A stretch of 16,525 nucleotides of DNA from Microcaldota archaeon (GTDB taxonomy: Archaea > Micrarchaeota > Micrarchaeia > Anstonellales > Anstonellaceae), in contig JAHFEC010000009.1 of the NCBI GenBank assembly GCA_023248665.1, positions 1 through 16,525 of the forward strand. The letters run 5' to 3'. Below are positions 1 through 7,178 of this stretch, piece after piece; position 1 is the stretch's first letter, and every line of letters begins with the position of its first letter. The notes under the pieces were generated by a model. The model saw only the letters and a list, made by a program, of their open reading frames with translations. It searched no databases and was not told the DNA's origin. The position numbers were made by a program, and so were the translations under genes.

Positions 1-159
1 GCGCGAGACATTCTGCAGCACCTGCGCCTCGCGCTTGGGGTCCTCGACCTCTTTCTTGAGCTTCTGGGTGATCGCGGCCAGCTCGAAGCGCTGCTCGACG
101 AGCTTGATGATGTCGTAATCCACCCGGTCGATTTTTTTTCGCAAATGGTCCAGTTCCAT
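1..159 (-). CDS. aroQ: Chorismate mutase (AroQ class), 3' end cut by window edge
   Basis: Catalyses the rearrangement of chorismate to prephenate, the first step towards Phe and Tyr. The visible N-terminal 53 residues match helix 1 of the AroQ fold. R7, R24 and K35 have the spacing of E. coli R11, R28 and K39, and the PKRE segment supplies R43-E44, matching the R51-E52 pair. The ATG at 159 is preceded by AGGTGAGG two bases upstream, a strong but close Shine-Dalgarno. It is the last visible gene of the shikimate operon, 148 nt after aroC, a wider gap than elsewhere in the operon. Whether it is a free mutase or is fused to prephenate dehydratase or dehydrogenase cannot be seen, because the C-terminus lies outside the window. 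Confidence 0.88.
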   Translation of the reverse strand, partial: MELDHLRKKIDRVDYDIIKLVEQRFELAAITQKLKKEVEDPKREAQVLQNVSR

Positions 160-261
160 GTCCTCACCTGTGTGTCATCCCGAAATTTCACATCCCGCCG
201 TCCGAGTCCGCAGTCGGGGAAGCGGGCCCGTCCGGCGCCGCGCAGTTCGATGGCGAAACGA

Positions 262-277
262 CGGCGCCCGGGCGCCG
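262..277. repeat. 16-bp perfect GC palindrome between aroC and chorismate mutase
   Basis: CGGCGCCC followed directly by its complement GGGCGCCG, in the 148-nt gap downstream of aroC. It could act as an operator, a pause/termination structure or a restriction-avoidance outlier. It has no unpaired loop, so as RNA it would have to open several base pairs to fold. Confidence 0.5.
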
Positions 278-307
278 CGTTCGTCTGTTTATCCCATTTT
301 CAATCCT

Positions 308-1303
308 CTATTCGTTCATCACTCTCTTGGCTTTCTGCTCCAGCACCATCATGTCGGCCAGCGCGATGGCCACTGCCGCCTCGAGCACCACCGGCACCCG
401 CAGGGCGATGCAGGCATCGTGCCGCCCGCTCACCGTCAGTTTCCTCTTCTCGCCGGTCTTCACGTCCACCGTCTCCTGCTCCTTGCCGATGCTGGACGTG
501 GGCTTCACCGCCACGCGCACCACCAGATCGTTGCCGTTGGTGATGCCGCCGTTGATCCCGCCCGAATTGTTCGTCTTGGTCTTGCCCACAGCATTCTCGA
601 ATTCGTCGTTGCATTCGCTCCCCTTCATGCGCGCGGCCGCGAAGCCGGCGCCGAACTCGACGCCCTTGATGGCCGGTATGGCGAATGCGATGTGGCTGAT
701 GAGCGATTCGGCCGAGTCGAAGAACGGCTCGCCCAAGCCCGCTGGCAGCCCGCTCGCGCGGCATTCCACAATGCCTCCGATCGAATCTGCGTTTTTGAGC
801 GCGGCATCAACCGCGGATCGGAGGTTCGGCAAGTTTCCCGCTTCCAGCACGCGGGCCTCGATTTTGATTTTCCGCATCATTTTTTTCGCCACCACGCCCG
901 CGGCCACGAGCGCGACGGTGAGCCTTCCGGAGAAATGCCCGCCACCGCGGTAATCGTTGAACCCGCCAAATTTTTCGCGGGCCGTGAAATCCGCATGTCC
1001 GGGCCTGGGCGTGTCCTTGAGTTTCTCGTAATGGCTCGAATCCGCATCCCTGTTTTTGAAAAGGACGAGGAGCGGCGCGCCGGTCGTCTTGGAGTTGAAC
1101 ACGCCCGACACCAGCTCCGGCTCGTCCGCCTCCACGCGCGGGGTGGTGCCCGCGGTTCCGCCTTTTCGGCGCGCGAGGTCGGATGCGAAATCCGCCTTGT
1201 CCAGCCCGATGCCGGCCGGGCAGCCGTCGATGAGCACGCCCACGGCCGGGCCGTGAGACTCGCCCAACAGGCTCACCCGAAACAAACGCCCAAATGTGTT
1301 CAT
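308..1303 (-). CDS. aroC: Chorismate synthase
   Basis: Converts 5-enolpyruvylshikimate-3-phosphate to chorismate with reduced FMN, the seventh and last common step. The protein has 331 residues, somewhat short of the usual 350-390. Visible signatures: GRLFRVSLLGESHG at the N-terminus with H17, PRPGHAD around 100-105, GGGHFSGRLT at 121-129 (the variant of the usual GGRSSARET motif), NNSGGINGGITNG at 245-257 and SGRHDACIALR near 292-302 with the conserved Asp296. I chose the ATG at 1303 because the family begins MxxFGxxFR and because GAGGGGGA lies just upstream; an in-frame extension to 1375 would run into the end of aroA. It starts 11 nt after the aroA stop, so the two are almost certainly co-transcribed. 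Confidence 0.96.
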   Translation of the reverse strand: MNTFGRLFRVSLLGESHGPAVGVLIDGCPAGIGLDKADFASDLARRKGGTAGTTPRVEADEPELVSGVFNSKTTGAPLLVLFKNRDADSSHYEKLKDTPRPGHADFTAREKFGGFNDYRGGGHFSGRLTVALVAAGVVAKKMMRKIKIEARVLEAGNLPNLRSAVDAALKNADSIGGIVECRASGLPAGLGEPFFDSAESLISHIAFAIPAIKGVEFGAGFAAARMKGSECNDEFENAVGKTKTNNSGGINGGITNGNDLVVRVAVKPTSSIGKEQETVDVKTGEKRKLTVSGRHDACIALRVPVVLEAAVAIALADMMVLEQKAKRVMNE

Positions 1304-1314
1304 AGCATCCCCCT

Positions 1315-2556
1315 CTATCCTCTTTTCAGCTTCTCCAATTCCGTGAAAAAATCCGGGAAGGATTTTGATACGCATTCCTCGCCCGCCAGCTTCATGCCCC
1401 CGTCCGACTCGAGGGCCAGCAGGGCGCCGGCCATGGCGATGCGATGGTCGCCGTGCGAGTCCAGGTCCGCGCCCCTGATTTTCCCGCCCTCGATGCGCAT
1501 CTCATCCCTGCCCACATCGATGCGGATGCCGGCTTTGCCGAATTCCTCTCGCAGCGCGGCCGCCCGGTCGCTCTCCTTGATCCGAAGCCTTCGGGTTCCG
1601 CGGATGATGCTCACACCCGGCGCGCCCGCGGCCAGCGCGCACAAAGACGGAGCCAAATCGGGGCAGTCCGACACGTCGAATTCAAAGGGCCGCCGCTCGC
1701 CGCGCTCCACCTGCACCCGGGTGCCTAAGATCCTCACTTTCGCTCCGGCCTGCCTGAGTGCGTCCAGCACGGCTTTGTCGGCCTGCTTCGAATCCGCGTC
1801 CAGCCCTAAAAGCCTGATTCTGCCCCCGATGGCGCCGGCCACCAGCAGGAAGGCCGCCCCCGACCAGTCGCCCTCCACCGCATAGCGGATGCCATCATAA
1901 TTCTGCCGCCCGGCCATCTCAAAGCGCGTCAAATCTTTTTTCGCATCAATCTGGGCCCCGAATCGTCCGAGCAGGCCCAGCGTCATATCGATGTAGGGTT
2001 TGCTGGCCGGATTTCGCACTTCCAATACCGAATCCCGCGCCGTTTTGGGCAAGGCGATCAGAAGCGCGCTGATGGGTTGGGATGAGAGCGAGCCGTCCAC
2101 GTTTCCCGTCCCGCCCAGCAGAGGGCCGCGCACCCGCACGGGCGCGCATCCGTCCGTTGTCTGGCATTTTGCTCCGAACGCGCGCACCGCCTCTTCCAGC
2201 ATGCCCATGGGCCTCTTGGCCAGACTTCCACGGGCGGTCAGGACGGTCTCCTGCCCCGACAGGGCCGCGATCGGAGCGAAAAGGCGCATGCACGTGCCCG
2301 ACTCGCCGCAGTCCAGCCGTCTGGCCGGTTCGCGGGCTCCCGGTCTGATCGTAACCTCGCCTGCTTCTTCATCCACGTCCGCCCCGAGCGCGCGCACGAC
2401 GGTCAGGGCGGTTCTGCAGTCCTCGCTATCCGAGCCGTTGGAGAGCACGCTCTCCCCGTCGGCCAGCAGCGCCGCTGCGAGCGCGCGTTGCATCATGCTC
2501 TTGGACGGCGGCGCGCGCGCCGTGCCGTCGATCTCACCCGGCGCGATAAATCTCAT
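1315..2556 (-). CDS. aroA: 5-Enolpyruvylshikimate-3-phosphate synthase
   Basis: Transfers enolpyruvyl from PEP to shikimate-3-phosphate, step six of the pathway. The protein has 413 residues, within the family range. In order it shows PPSKS (K19), LDCGESGTCMRL (83-92; CGESG variant of the usual GNSGT), KRPMGMLEEA (114-123), DGSLSSQPISALL, DCPDLAPSL (D300, the equivalent of catalytic E. coli D313), RIKESDR (E328, equivalent of E341) and DSHGDHRIAMA near the C-terminus. The ATG at 2556 matches the family start; a TTG two codons upstream at 2562 is an alternative. The Shine-Dalgarno is weak (GAGATGAT). The start overlaps the end of the aroD-E-K gene by 23 nt, suggesting translational coupling. 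Confidence 0.95.
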   Translation of the reverse strand: MRFIAPGEIDGTARAPPSKSMMQRALAAALLADGESVLSNGSDSEDCRTALTVVRALGADVDEEAGEVTIRPGAREPARRLDCGESGTCMRLFAPIAALSGQETVLTARGSLAKRPMGMLEEAVRAFGAKCQTTDGCAPVRVRGPLLGGTGNVDGSLSSQPISALLIALPKTARDSVLEVRNPASKPYIDMTLGLLGRFGAQIDAKKDLTRFEMAGRQNYDGIRYAVEGDWSGAAFLLVAGAIGGRIRLLGLDADSKQADKAVLDALRQAGAKVRILGTRVQVERGERRPFEFDVSDCPDLAPSLCALAAGAPGVSIIRGTRRLRIKESDRAAALREEFGKAGIRIDVGRDEMRIEGGKIRGADLDSHGDHRIAMAGALLALESDGGMKLAGEECVSKSFPDFFTELEKLKRG

Positions 2557-4594
2557 GAACAATCATCTCAACTATTTTCTTCACCGGCTTTTTTTCCGCG
2601 TCCAGCGCGAAATCGCAGGCTGACGCGTATGCCGGCATGCGCGCGCGAAGGATGGAGCGTAATTTTCCTTCCCGATCCGGGTGGTCCAGAAGCGGCCGGT
2701 TCGCATCCCCCTCCGTGCGCCCGGCCAGCGTCCGGGCGGGGGCGAAGAGCCACACCACCGTGAAATGTTTTCGCAGAAGCTCGATATTCTCCTCCCGCAG
2801 CACGATCCCGCCCCCGCACGAGACGACCATCTTGTCTTTTTTGGCCAGTTCTAGCAAAAGGGCAGATTCCATTTCCCTGAACCTGTCCTCGCCCTCCTGC
2901 TCGAAAATCTCGCGCACGGTGCGGCCGGCCTTTTCTTCAATCATCTCGTCCATCTCCATGAGCGCAAGGCCGGTTCTCTTGGCCAGGACTTTCCCCACGC
3001 TCGTCTTGCCCGAACCCATCAGGCCGACGAGCGCGATCCGAGTTTCGGGTCTTTTCGCCTCTGCGCGGCCATGTCCGGCCGCGTCGTCCTCGCCGGCTTC
3101 GCCTCCTCCACCTTCGAGGATTTTTCTCATCGCCTCTTCGGGCGCTTTTTGGCCTGTGAATATCTCAAACGAGCCCATCCCCTGATAAAGCAGCCAGTCC
3201 AGCGCGCGGACCCGCCGGCAACCGGCTTCGCGGGCATCCGCGCTCAAGGCGCTCTTGAGAGAATAATTCGCCTCCAGCACCGCCAATTTCTCGTGCAACG
3301 CCTCTTTCGGGGCGATCCGCTCCCCGGTGCCGATGCACGAGACGAGGATGCGCGCCTCCTTGAGCGCCGGCACGATGTCTTTCTTCTCAAGCGAGCAGAA
3401 ATGGCATCCGAACTTTTCTGCCATCCCTTGCGCTTTCTTGACTGTCCGGTTGGCGCATGTCACGACGGCGCCCGCTTCGGTCAAGGCCAGGACCGCGGCT
3501 TTTGCCGCCCCGCCCGCGCCGATGACGACTGCTTTCTGGCTTTTCATCTCCACGCCCGCTTTCTCGAGCGCGCCCGCCACGCCCATCGGGTCGGTGTTGT
3601 GTCCGACGCTCTTGTTGTCTTCAAAGAGCACGGTGTTGACGGCCTCCAACCGGGCCGCGCTCCCATCCAGCCGGTCTGCCGCCTTGGCCATCTCCTCTTT
3701 GAACGGCGAAGTGATATTCAGGCCGTCCAGCCCCATCGCCCGTGCCGTGGCCAGCACCTCTCGGGCATTCTCGCCCAATAGTCTGAAGTAAACCGCATCC
3801 ATTCCCAGCGCCGCATAGGCGGCATTGTGCATCTGCGGGCTCTTGCTGTGCAAAATCGGATTCCCAGCCACCGCGAAAAGCCGGATGTCTGTCCCCGCAC
3901 TCGCATCCGTTTCATCTCTCCCGGATTTCTTCAACTTCTCGAGCATTTCCGCCATTCTCTCCCGGCCGACCTGTCCCGGCGCCGTGGCCTGCCCATCTTC
4001 ATGAGCCGCGTATGTGAACGGGCTCCCAAGCATCACGATTCGGGCCCGTTCCTCCCGGCCAAGCGGGCCCATGGAGATCGGCACCACCAGCCTCTTTCTT
4101 TCGCACAAGCCGAGCATCGCCTCCACGTCCTGTTTGTTTTTGGCTAAACAGGCCAATTTGGCGATGTCTGCGCCGAGGGAAAAGCATTTCTCCTTTATTT
4201 TTCCAAGCTCGACCGGCTTTGGCGTGTGCTCGAAATCATGGTAAGAGACAATCACTTGGCAGCCCGCTTTCCTTGCGGCTGCGACGATCTTTTTCATCCG
4301 CTCCGGCGCGGTCTCCAGTTCGATGTCCACATAAGCCGCGCCGCTGTTTATCGCCGTCAGAAGAATGCCCTCTCGCATCTCTTCGTCCATCCCTTCCGGC
4401 CGGCACGTGGCGATGATACGGCAGGGCATCGCGAAAATCCTGCGGATCCCCGCCTCATCCAACCCCTTTATTTTTTCCAGCCTCAATTCCGCTAGCGGCC
4501 CTCCGGCATCCGCTGGCGCCGGGCTCAGCGCGAGCTTCCCGAGCACCCGGAGGCATTTCTCCAGGCTTGGGTTGGCGATGCTAACACAGATCAC
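2534..4594 (-). CDS. aroDEK: Trifunctional AroD-AroE-AroK: 3-dehydroquinase / shikimate dehydrogenase / shikimate kinase
   Basis: One 686-residue protein predicted to carry out shikimate steps three, four and five. Domain 1 (about 1-222) is type I 3-dehydroquinate dehydratase, with the Schiff-base Lys146 (ADIAK) and His119 (VSYHDF) at the 27-residue spacing of E. coli H143/K170. Domain 2 (about 237-494) is shikimate dehydrogenase: GNPILHSKSP (244-253), K299 in NITSPFK, GHNTDPMG with D335, an NADP-binding GAGGAAKAA stretch near 359-367, NRT (382-384) and YQGMGSFEIFTG. Domain 3 (about 518-686) is a bacterial-type P-loop shikimate kinase: GLMGSGKT (524-531), D549, R573, CGGGI (593-597) and NRPLL lid (632-636). 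A Gly/Glu/Ala-rich linker (about 495-517) separates domains 2 and 3. The GTG at 4594 fits the family start and has GGAGG nine bases upstream. It overlaps aroB by 14 nt. Confidence 0.93.
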   Translation of the reverse strand: MICVSIANPSLEKCLRVLGKLALSPAPADAGGPLAELRLEKIKGLDEAGIRRIFAMPCRIIATCRPEGMDEEMREGILLTAINSGAAYVDIELETAPERMKKIVAAARKAGCQVIVSYHDFEHTPKPVELGKIKEKCFSLGADIAKLACLAKNKQDVEAMLGLCERKRLVVPISMGPLGREERARIVMLGSPFTYAAHEDGQATAPGQVGRERMAEMLEKLKKSGRDETDASAGTDIRLFAVAGNPILHSKSPQMHNAAYAALGMDAVYFRLLGENAREVLATARAMGLDGLNITSPFKEEMAKAADRLDGSAARLEAVNTVLFEDNKSVGHNTDPMGVAGALEKAGVEMKSQKAVVIGAGGAAKAAVLALTEAGAVVTCANRTVKKAQGMAEKFGCHFCSLEKKDIVPALKEARILVSCIGTGERIAPKEALHEKLAVLEANYSLKSALSADAREAGCRRVRALDWLLYQGMGSFEIFTGQKAPEEAMRKILEGGGGEAGEDDAAGHGRAEAKRPETRIALVGLMGSGKTSVGKVLAKRTGLALMEMDEMIEEKAGRTVREIFEQEGEDRFREMESALLLELAKKDKMVVSCGGGIVLREENIELLRKHFTVVWLFAPARTLAGRTEGDANRPLLDHPDREGKLRSILRARMPAYASACDFALDAEKKPVKKIVEMIVHEIYRAG

Positions 4595-5624
4595 GGATGC
4601 ATTCCTCCAACTCCTGCATGTCAATCTTCTCCACCCCAGCTTTGCCGATCCTCTCCAGCATCACGAAAGCGAGCTTCCCATCCAGCCTTTTCTTGTCCTG
4701 CGCCATGGCGGCCATGAGTTTTTCAACCGAAACTCCTTTGGGCAGGCGGGTGGGCAGTCCGAAGGCTTCCAGCACCGACATCAGCCGCTTTTCTTCCGCC
4801 TCTTTTAACCCTGCCTTCTTTCTGGAAAGATTCGCTGCGGCCACCATGCCGATGCTGATGGCCATGCCGTGCGCCAACCCGCCTTCCTTCTCGATGGCAT
4901 GGCCCAGCGTGTGCCCGAAATTGAGGAGCATGCGCTCCCCGAGCGTCTCGCGCTCGTCTTTTTGCACGATCGTTGTTTTCACCTTTATCGAGCGCTTGAG
5001 CACATCCCGCATCATTTGTGGATCGAGTCTCATCGCCTTTTGGGCATTTTTCTCAAGCAAATCGAAAAGGGAAGCATCCGCAATCGCCCCGTGTTTGATG
5101 ATTTCGGCAAATCCGTTCCCCACTTCCTCTTTGGGCAGCGTGAGCAGCACGGCCGGGTCGATGACAATCGCTTCTGGCATGCGAAAAGTGCCCACCAGAT
5201 TTTTGTAGCCGTGCAGGTTGACGCCTGTCTTGCCCCCGATGCCGGCGTCGGCCTGCGCCAGCAGGGTGGTCGGGCCGTAAATGCAGCGCACGCCGCGCTT
5301 GTAAGTGGAGGCCGCGAAGCCGGCCACGTCCAGCACGAGCCCGCCGCCGACTGCGATGACATGAGAGTCCCGGTCTATCCTGTTTTCCAAGAGAAAATCG
5401 TATATCTTCCCGACCGTGGTGAGCGTCTTGTTTTTCTCGTCGGCTTCGATCTCGATGCGGGGCAGGTCGGGCAGGAGCTTGGCGTGGAGGCGGGCCACAT
5501 TCTTGTCCACCACCAGTACCGCATTGCGGCCGCCCGCCCGCTCGGCGATGCGCCCAAGGCTTCCGCCCAGCACGATCGTCGTTTCGGTTGCCTGCGGGCC
5601 GCCAAGAATCGAAATCTCATCCAC
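4581..5624 (-). CDS. aroB: 3-Dehydroquinate synthase
   Basis: Cyclises DAHP to 3-dehydroquinate using NAD and a divalent metal, step two of the pathway. The protein has 347 residues, normal for classical AroB and unlike the archaeal DHQ synthase II. Visible motifs: GGGLVLDVAGFAAS (93-106), PTTLLAQADAGIGGKTGVN (118-136), KNLVGTF (141-147), GFAEIIKHG (171-179), NFGHTLGHAIE (235-245) and AHGMAISIGM (251-260). Likely metal ligands are E174, H238 or H242, and H252. The start is a GTG that directly abuts the aroG1 stop (TAG then GTG), with GGAGGGG six bases upstream inside the end of aroG1. This indicates tight translational coupling to the first enzyme. Confidence 0.96.
   Translation of the reverse strand: MDEISILGGPQATETTIVLGGSLGRIAERAGGRNAVLVVDKNVARLHAKLLPDLPRIEIEADEKNKTLTTVGKIYDFLLENRIDRDSHVIAVGGGLVLDVAGFAASTYKRGVRCIYGPTTLLAQADAGIGGKTGVNLHGYKNLVGTFRMPEAIVIDPAVLLTLPKEEVGNGFAEIIKHGAIADASLFDLLEKNAQKAMRLDPQMMRDVLKRSIKVKTTIVQKDERETLGERMLLNFGHTLGHAIEKEGGLAHGMAISIGMVAAANLSRKKAGLKEAEEKRLMSVLEAFGLPTRLPKGVSVEKLMAAMAQDKKRLDGKLAFVMLERIGKAGVEKIDMQELEECIRDLC
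4604..4608 (-). promoter_or_regulatory. Shine-Dalgarno that decides the GTG start of aroDEK
   Basis: GGAGG on the minus strand, nine bases before the GTG at 4594 and inside aroB. It favours this start over the in-frame codons further upstream, and the resulting protein begins exactly at the first strand of type I dehydroquinase. Confidence 0.65.
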
Positions 5625-6434
5625 CTAAATCCCCTCCATCGCCTTGTGCAGTTTCCTCACTTTCATGGCCATCGCCGAGAACTGCGCGGGCGTGAGCTGC
5701 TGCTCGGCATCGCTCAATGCCTCCTTCGGGTTGCGGTGCACCTCAACGATGAGCCCGTCCGCGCCGGCCGCGACCGCGGCCAGCGATAGCGGCTCCACCA
5801 AGGAAGCCCGCCCGCCGGAATGCGTGGGGTCCACGATAACGGGCAGGTGCGTGAGCTCCCGGGCGGCCGGCACCGCGCTGATGTCCAGCGTGTTGCGGGT
5901 GTATTTCTCGAACGTGCGGATGCCCCGCTCGCACAGGATGACGTTCGGGTTGCCCTCGGCGAGGATGTATTCGGCGCAGTTGAGCCATTCCTCGATGGTG
6001 GAGTACATGCCCCGCTTGAGCAGGATCGGCTTCTCGGTCTTGCCGCATTCCTTGAGAAGCGAGAAGTTCTGCATGTTGCGCGTGCCGATCTGCAGCACGT
6101 CCGTGAATTCGCTCACCCACGTCACGTCCCTCGGGTCGATCACCTCGGTGACGGTGGGCAGGCCCGTCTCCTCGCGCGCCTTGGCCAGGATCTGCAGCCC
6201 CTTCAAGCCCAGCCCCTGGAACGCGTAGGGCGAGGTGCGCGGCTTGAACGCCCCTCCCCTGAGCATGTCCGCGCCCGCCTCCTTGACTGCCCGGGCCGTT
6301 TCGAGCGTCTGCTCCTCGCTCTCCACGCTGCACGGGCCCGCGATGATGGCAAATCCTTTGCCGACCTCCGTTTTTCCCACCTTGACGATGGTGCGGCCGT
6401 TGCCGTTCTTGGCTGTGAGTTTCAAATCTTTCAT
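5625..6434 (-). CDS. aroG1: DAHP synthase, type I-beta (AroF/KdsA-like core), copy 1
   Basis: Condenses PEP with erythrose-4-phosphate to DAHP, committing carbon to aromatic synthesis. The 269-residue protein is the bare TIM-barrel form: about 30 leader residues precede the GPCSVES metal motif (C35), and I see neither a ferredoxin-like regulatory domain nor a fused chorismate mutase. Other signatures are FKPRTSPYAFQGLG (63-76), QIGTRNMQN (115-123), LLKRGM (138-143), DPTHSGGR (202-209; H205), IVEVH (E231) and SDAEQQL. It heads the shikimate operon. I use the ATG at 6434, with AGGTGG five bases upstream and a TATA-like box about 27 nt upstream. A GTG at 6443, preceded by AAGGA, is an in-frame alternative. 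It is a close paralogue of the gene at 13916-14746, with long identical DNA tracts. Confidence 0.95.
   Translation of the reverse strand: MKDLKLTAKNGNGRTIVKVGKTEVGKGFAIIAGPCSVESEEQTLETARAVKEAGADMLRGGAFKPRTSPYAFQGLGLKGLQILAKAREETGLPTVTEVIDPRDVTWVSEFTDVLQIGTRNMQNFSLLKECGKTEKPILLKRGMYSTIEEWLNCAEYILAEGNPNVILCERGIRTFEKYTRNTLDISAVPAARELTHLPVIVDPTHSGGRASLVEPLSLAAVAAGADGLIVEVHRNPKEALSDAEQQLTPAQFSAMAMKVRKLHKAMEGI
5631..5637 (-). promoter_or_regulatory. Shine-Dalgarno that decides the GTG start of aroB
   Basis: GGAGGGG on the minus strand lies inside the last codons of aroG1, six bases before the GTG at 5624. It supports a non-ATG start that touches the preceding stop codon. Confidence 0.75.
5687..6293 (-). 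repeat. Part of aroG1 sharing long identical DNA tracts with aroG2
   Basis: Read against the second DAHP synthase gene, this segment contains perfect matches at 5687-5744 (58 bp), 5946-6004 (59 bp), 6196-6254 (59 bp) and 6262-6293 (32 bp). Each lies exactly 8300 bp from its counterpart, so the copies are collinear here without net insertion or deletion. Synonymous positions are identical inside the tracts but diverge outside them. Confidence 0.9.
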
Positions 6435-6452
6435 GTCGTCCACCTGTTATCC

Positions 6453-6466
6453 TTTATTCTATTAAG
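6453..6466 (-). promoter_or_regulatory. TATA-like box upstream of the aro operon
   Basis: On the minus strand the sequence CTTAATAGAATAAA is the most AT-rich element before aroG1. Its TTAATAGA core is centred about 27-28 nt from the ATG at 6434, the spacing expected of an archaeal TATA box for a transcript starting at or next to the start codon. Shine-Dalgarno-like AAGGA and AGGTGG lie in between, so a short-leader or bacterial-type promoter is also possible. Confidence 0.4.
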
Positions 6467-7082
6467 CATGTTGGGCGGACTTGCAAAATATTTCCTCGAA
6501 ACCGCAAAATTCATCAGGTTTCGATTCCGATTTCACAAGTCCGGATGACTAGTTATAGAAATAGCCGAAGCTGAAGGACCAGGAAGAATAAGCCCGTGCA
6601 TTTTGTCCTTCGGTTTGCATGATAATCTGGAAAAACTAGGTCGTTCATCCTATATAAGCATTTGGGCCAGTTCCGGGTTTTTCGCACCCTTTCCGTTTCG
6701 CTCTTCGGAGTTTATCCTTGCGGGCAGTATTAAAAATCAGGGAGCAGATGAAACAGCGTTTCCATGGCGCAACTTCGACAAATTCGAGAATGCTTGACTT
6801 CTGGCGTCGTGCCTCCAATTCATGAAAGCAATCCAGAGCAATCAGCCTCGGCTGGTAGGTGGATGCTTTCAGAGTTAATCCCCCATCCCGTGCCATCTCC
6901 ATCAAGTTCTACGAAGAAGTTTCCATCCGATCCTGCCCTGAGGCTGAAGTCTAACGAACTCAACCATATAACTGATACGATAGATTCCCAGTATTCAGAA
7001 ATCGTTCGGAGGAGAAATACTATTCCTGGGGTTGAGCCGTTGGCCGGAAAGTTCGGCCAGTGCAATGACTTCCAGAAACTAT
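6467..7082. other. About 600 nt without a convincing gene
   Basis: This stretch upstream of aroG1 is richer in A+T than the flanking operons. Open frames exist (plus 6764-7084; minus 6645-6905 and 6820-7095), but none has a recognisable domain, a good ribosome site or a codon pattern I would trust. I see no tRNA, rRNA or CRISPR structure. An 8-bp inverted repeat (TCGAAACC at 6496-6503, GGTTTCGA at 6517-6524) lies just upstream of the aroG1 promoter and could be an operator, but arms of that length are expected by chance several times in a window of this size. The stretch may hold decayed coding sequence. Confidence 0.5.
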
Positions 7083-7112
7083 AGTGCCCCCGCAATGTTT
7101 TGCGGGGCCACT
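7083..7112. repeat. 13-bp stem-loop (possible bidirectional terminator or mobile-element end)
   Basis: AGTGCCCCCGCAA (7083-7095) and TTGCGGGGCCACT (7100-7112) pair at 12 of 13 positions around a TGTT loop; the only mismatch is C7087/C7108. Neither side has a clear T-run, so a factor-independent terminator is not certain. It sits directly before a second inverted repeat and the transglutaminase/TPR gene. Confidence 0.6.
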
Positions 7113-7114
7113 TA

Positions 7115-7174
7115 ATACCAAACCTCGTCGAAAGACAGATGCAATTTTATCGCATCACTTTCTCGGTTTGGTAT
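7115..7174. repeat. Nested inverted repeat upstream of the transglutaminase/TPR gene
   Basis: ATACCAAACC (7115-7124) and GGTTTGGTAT (7165-7174) are perfect 10-bp inverted arms 40 nt apart. Inside them GATGC (7138-7142) and GCATC (7152-7156) form a smaller stem. The structure ends five bases before the GTG start at 7179. It could be a structured leader, a protein-binding site or an element end; one such 10-bp pair alone is near chance expectation. Confidence 0.5.
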
Positions 7175-7178
7175 AGAA

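Noticed and set aside
158..1885. A 575-codon open frame on the plus strand opposite aroC and aroA
   Set aside because: It lies antisense to two genes with full family motifs; the sequence is Arg/Ala/His-rich with no domain. GC-rich codon use leaves antisense frames open.
6510..6535. T-loop-like sequence GGTTTCGATTCC suggesting a tRNA
   Set aside because: No matching acceptor, D or anticodon arms on either strand around it.
6645..7095. Two minus-strand frames (6645-6905, 6820-7095) and a plus frame (6764-7084) as small genes
   Set aside because: No recognisable domain, no convincing ribosome sites, mutual overlap and unlikely amino-acid composition. Not enough to call genes.
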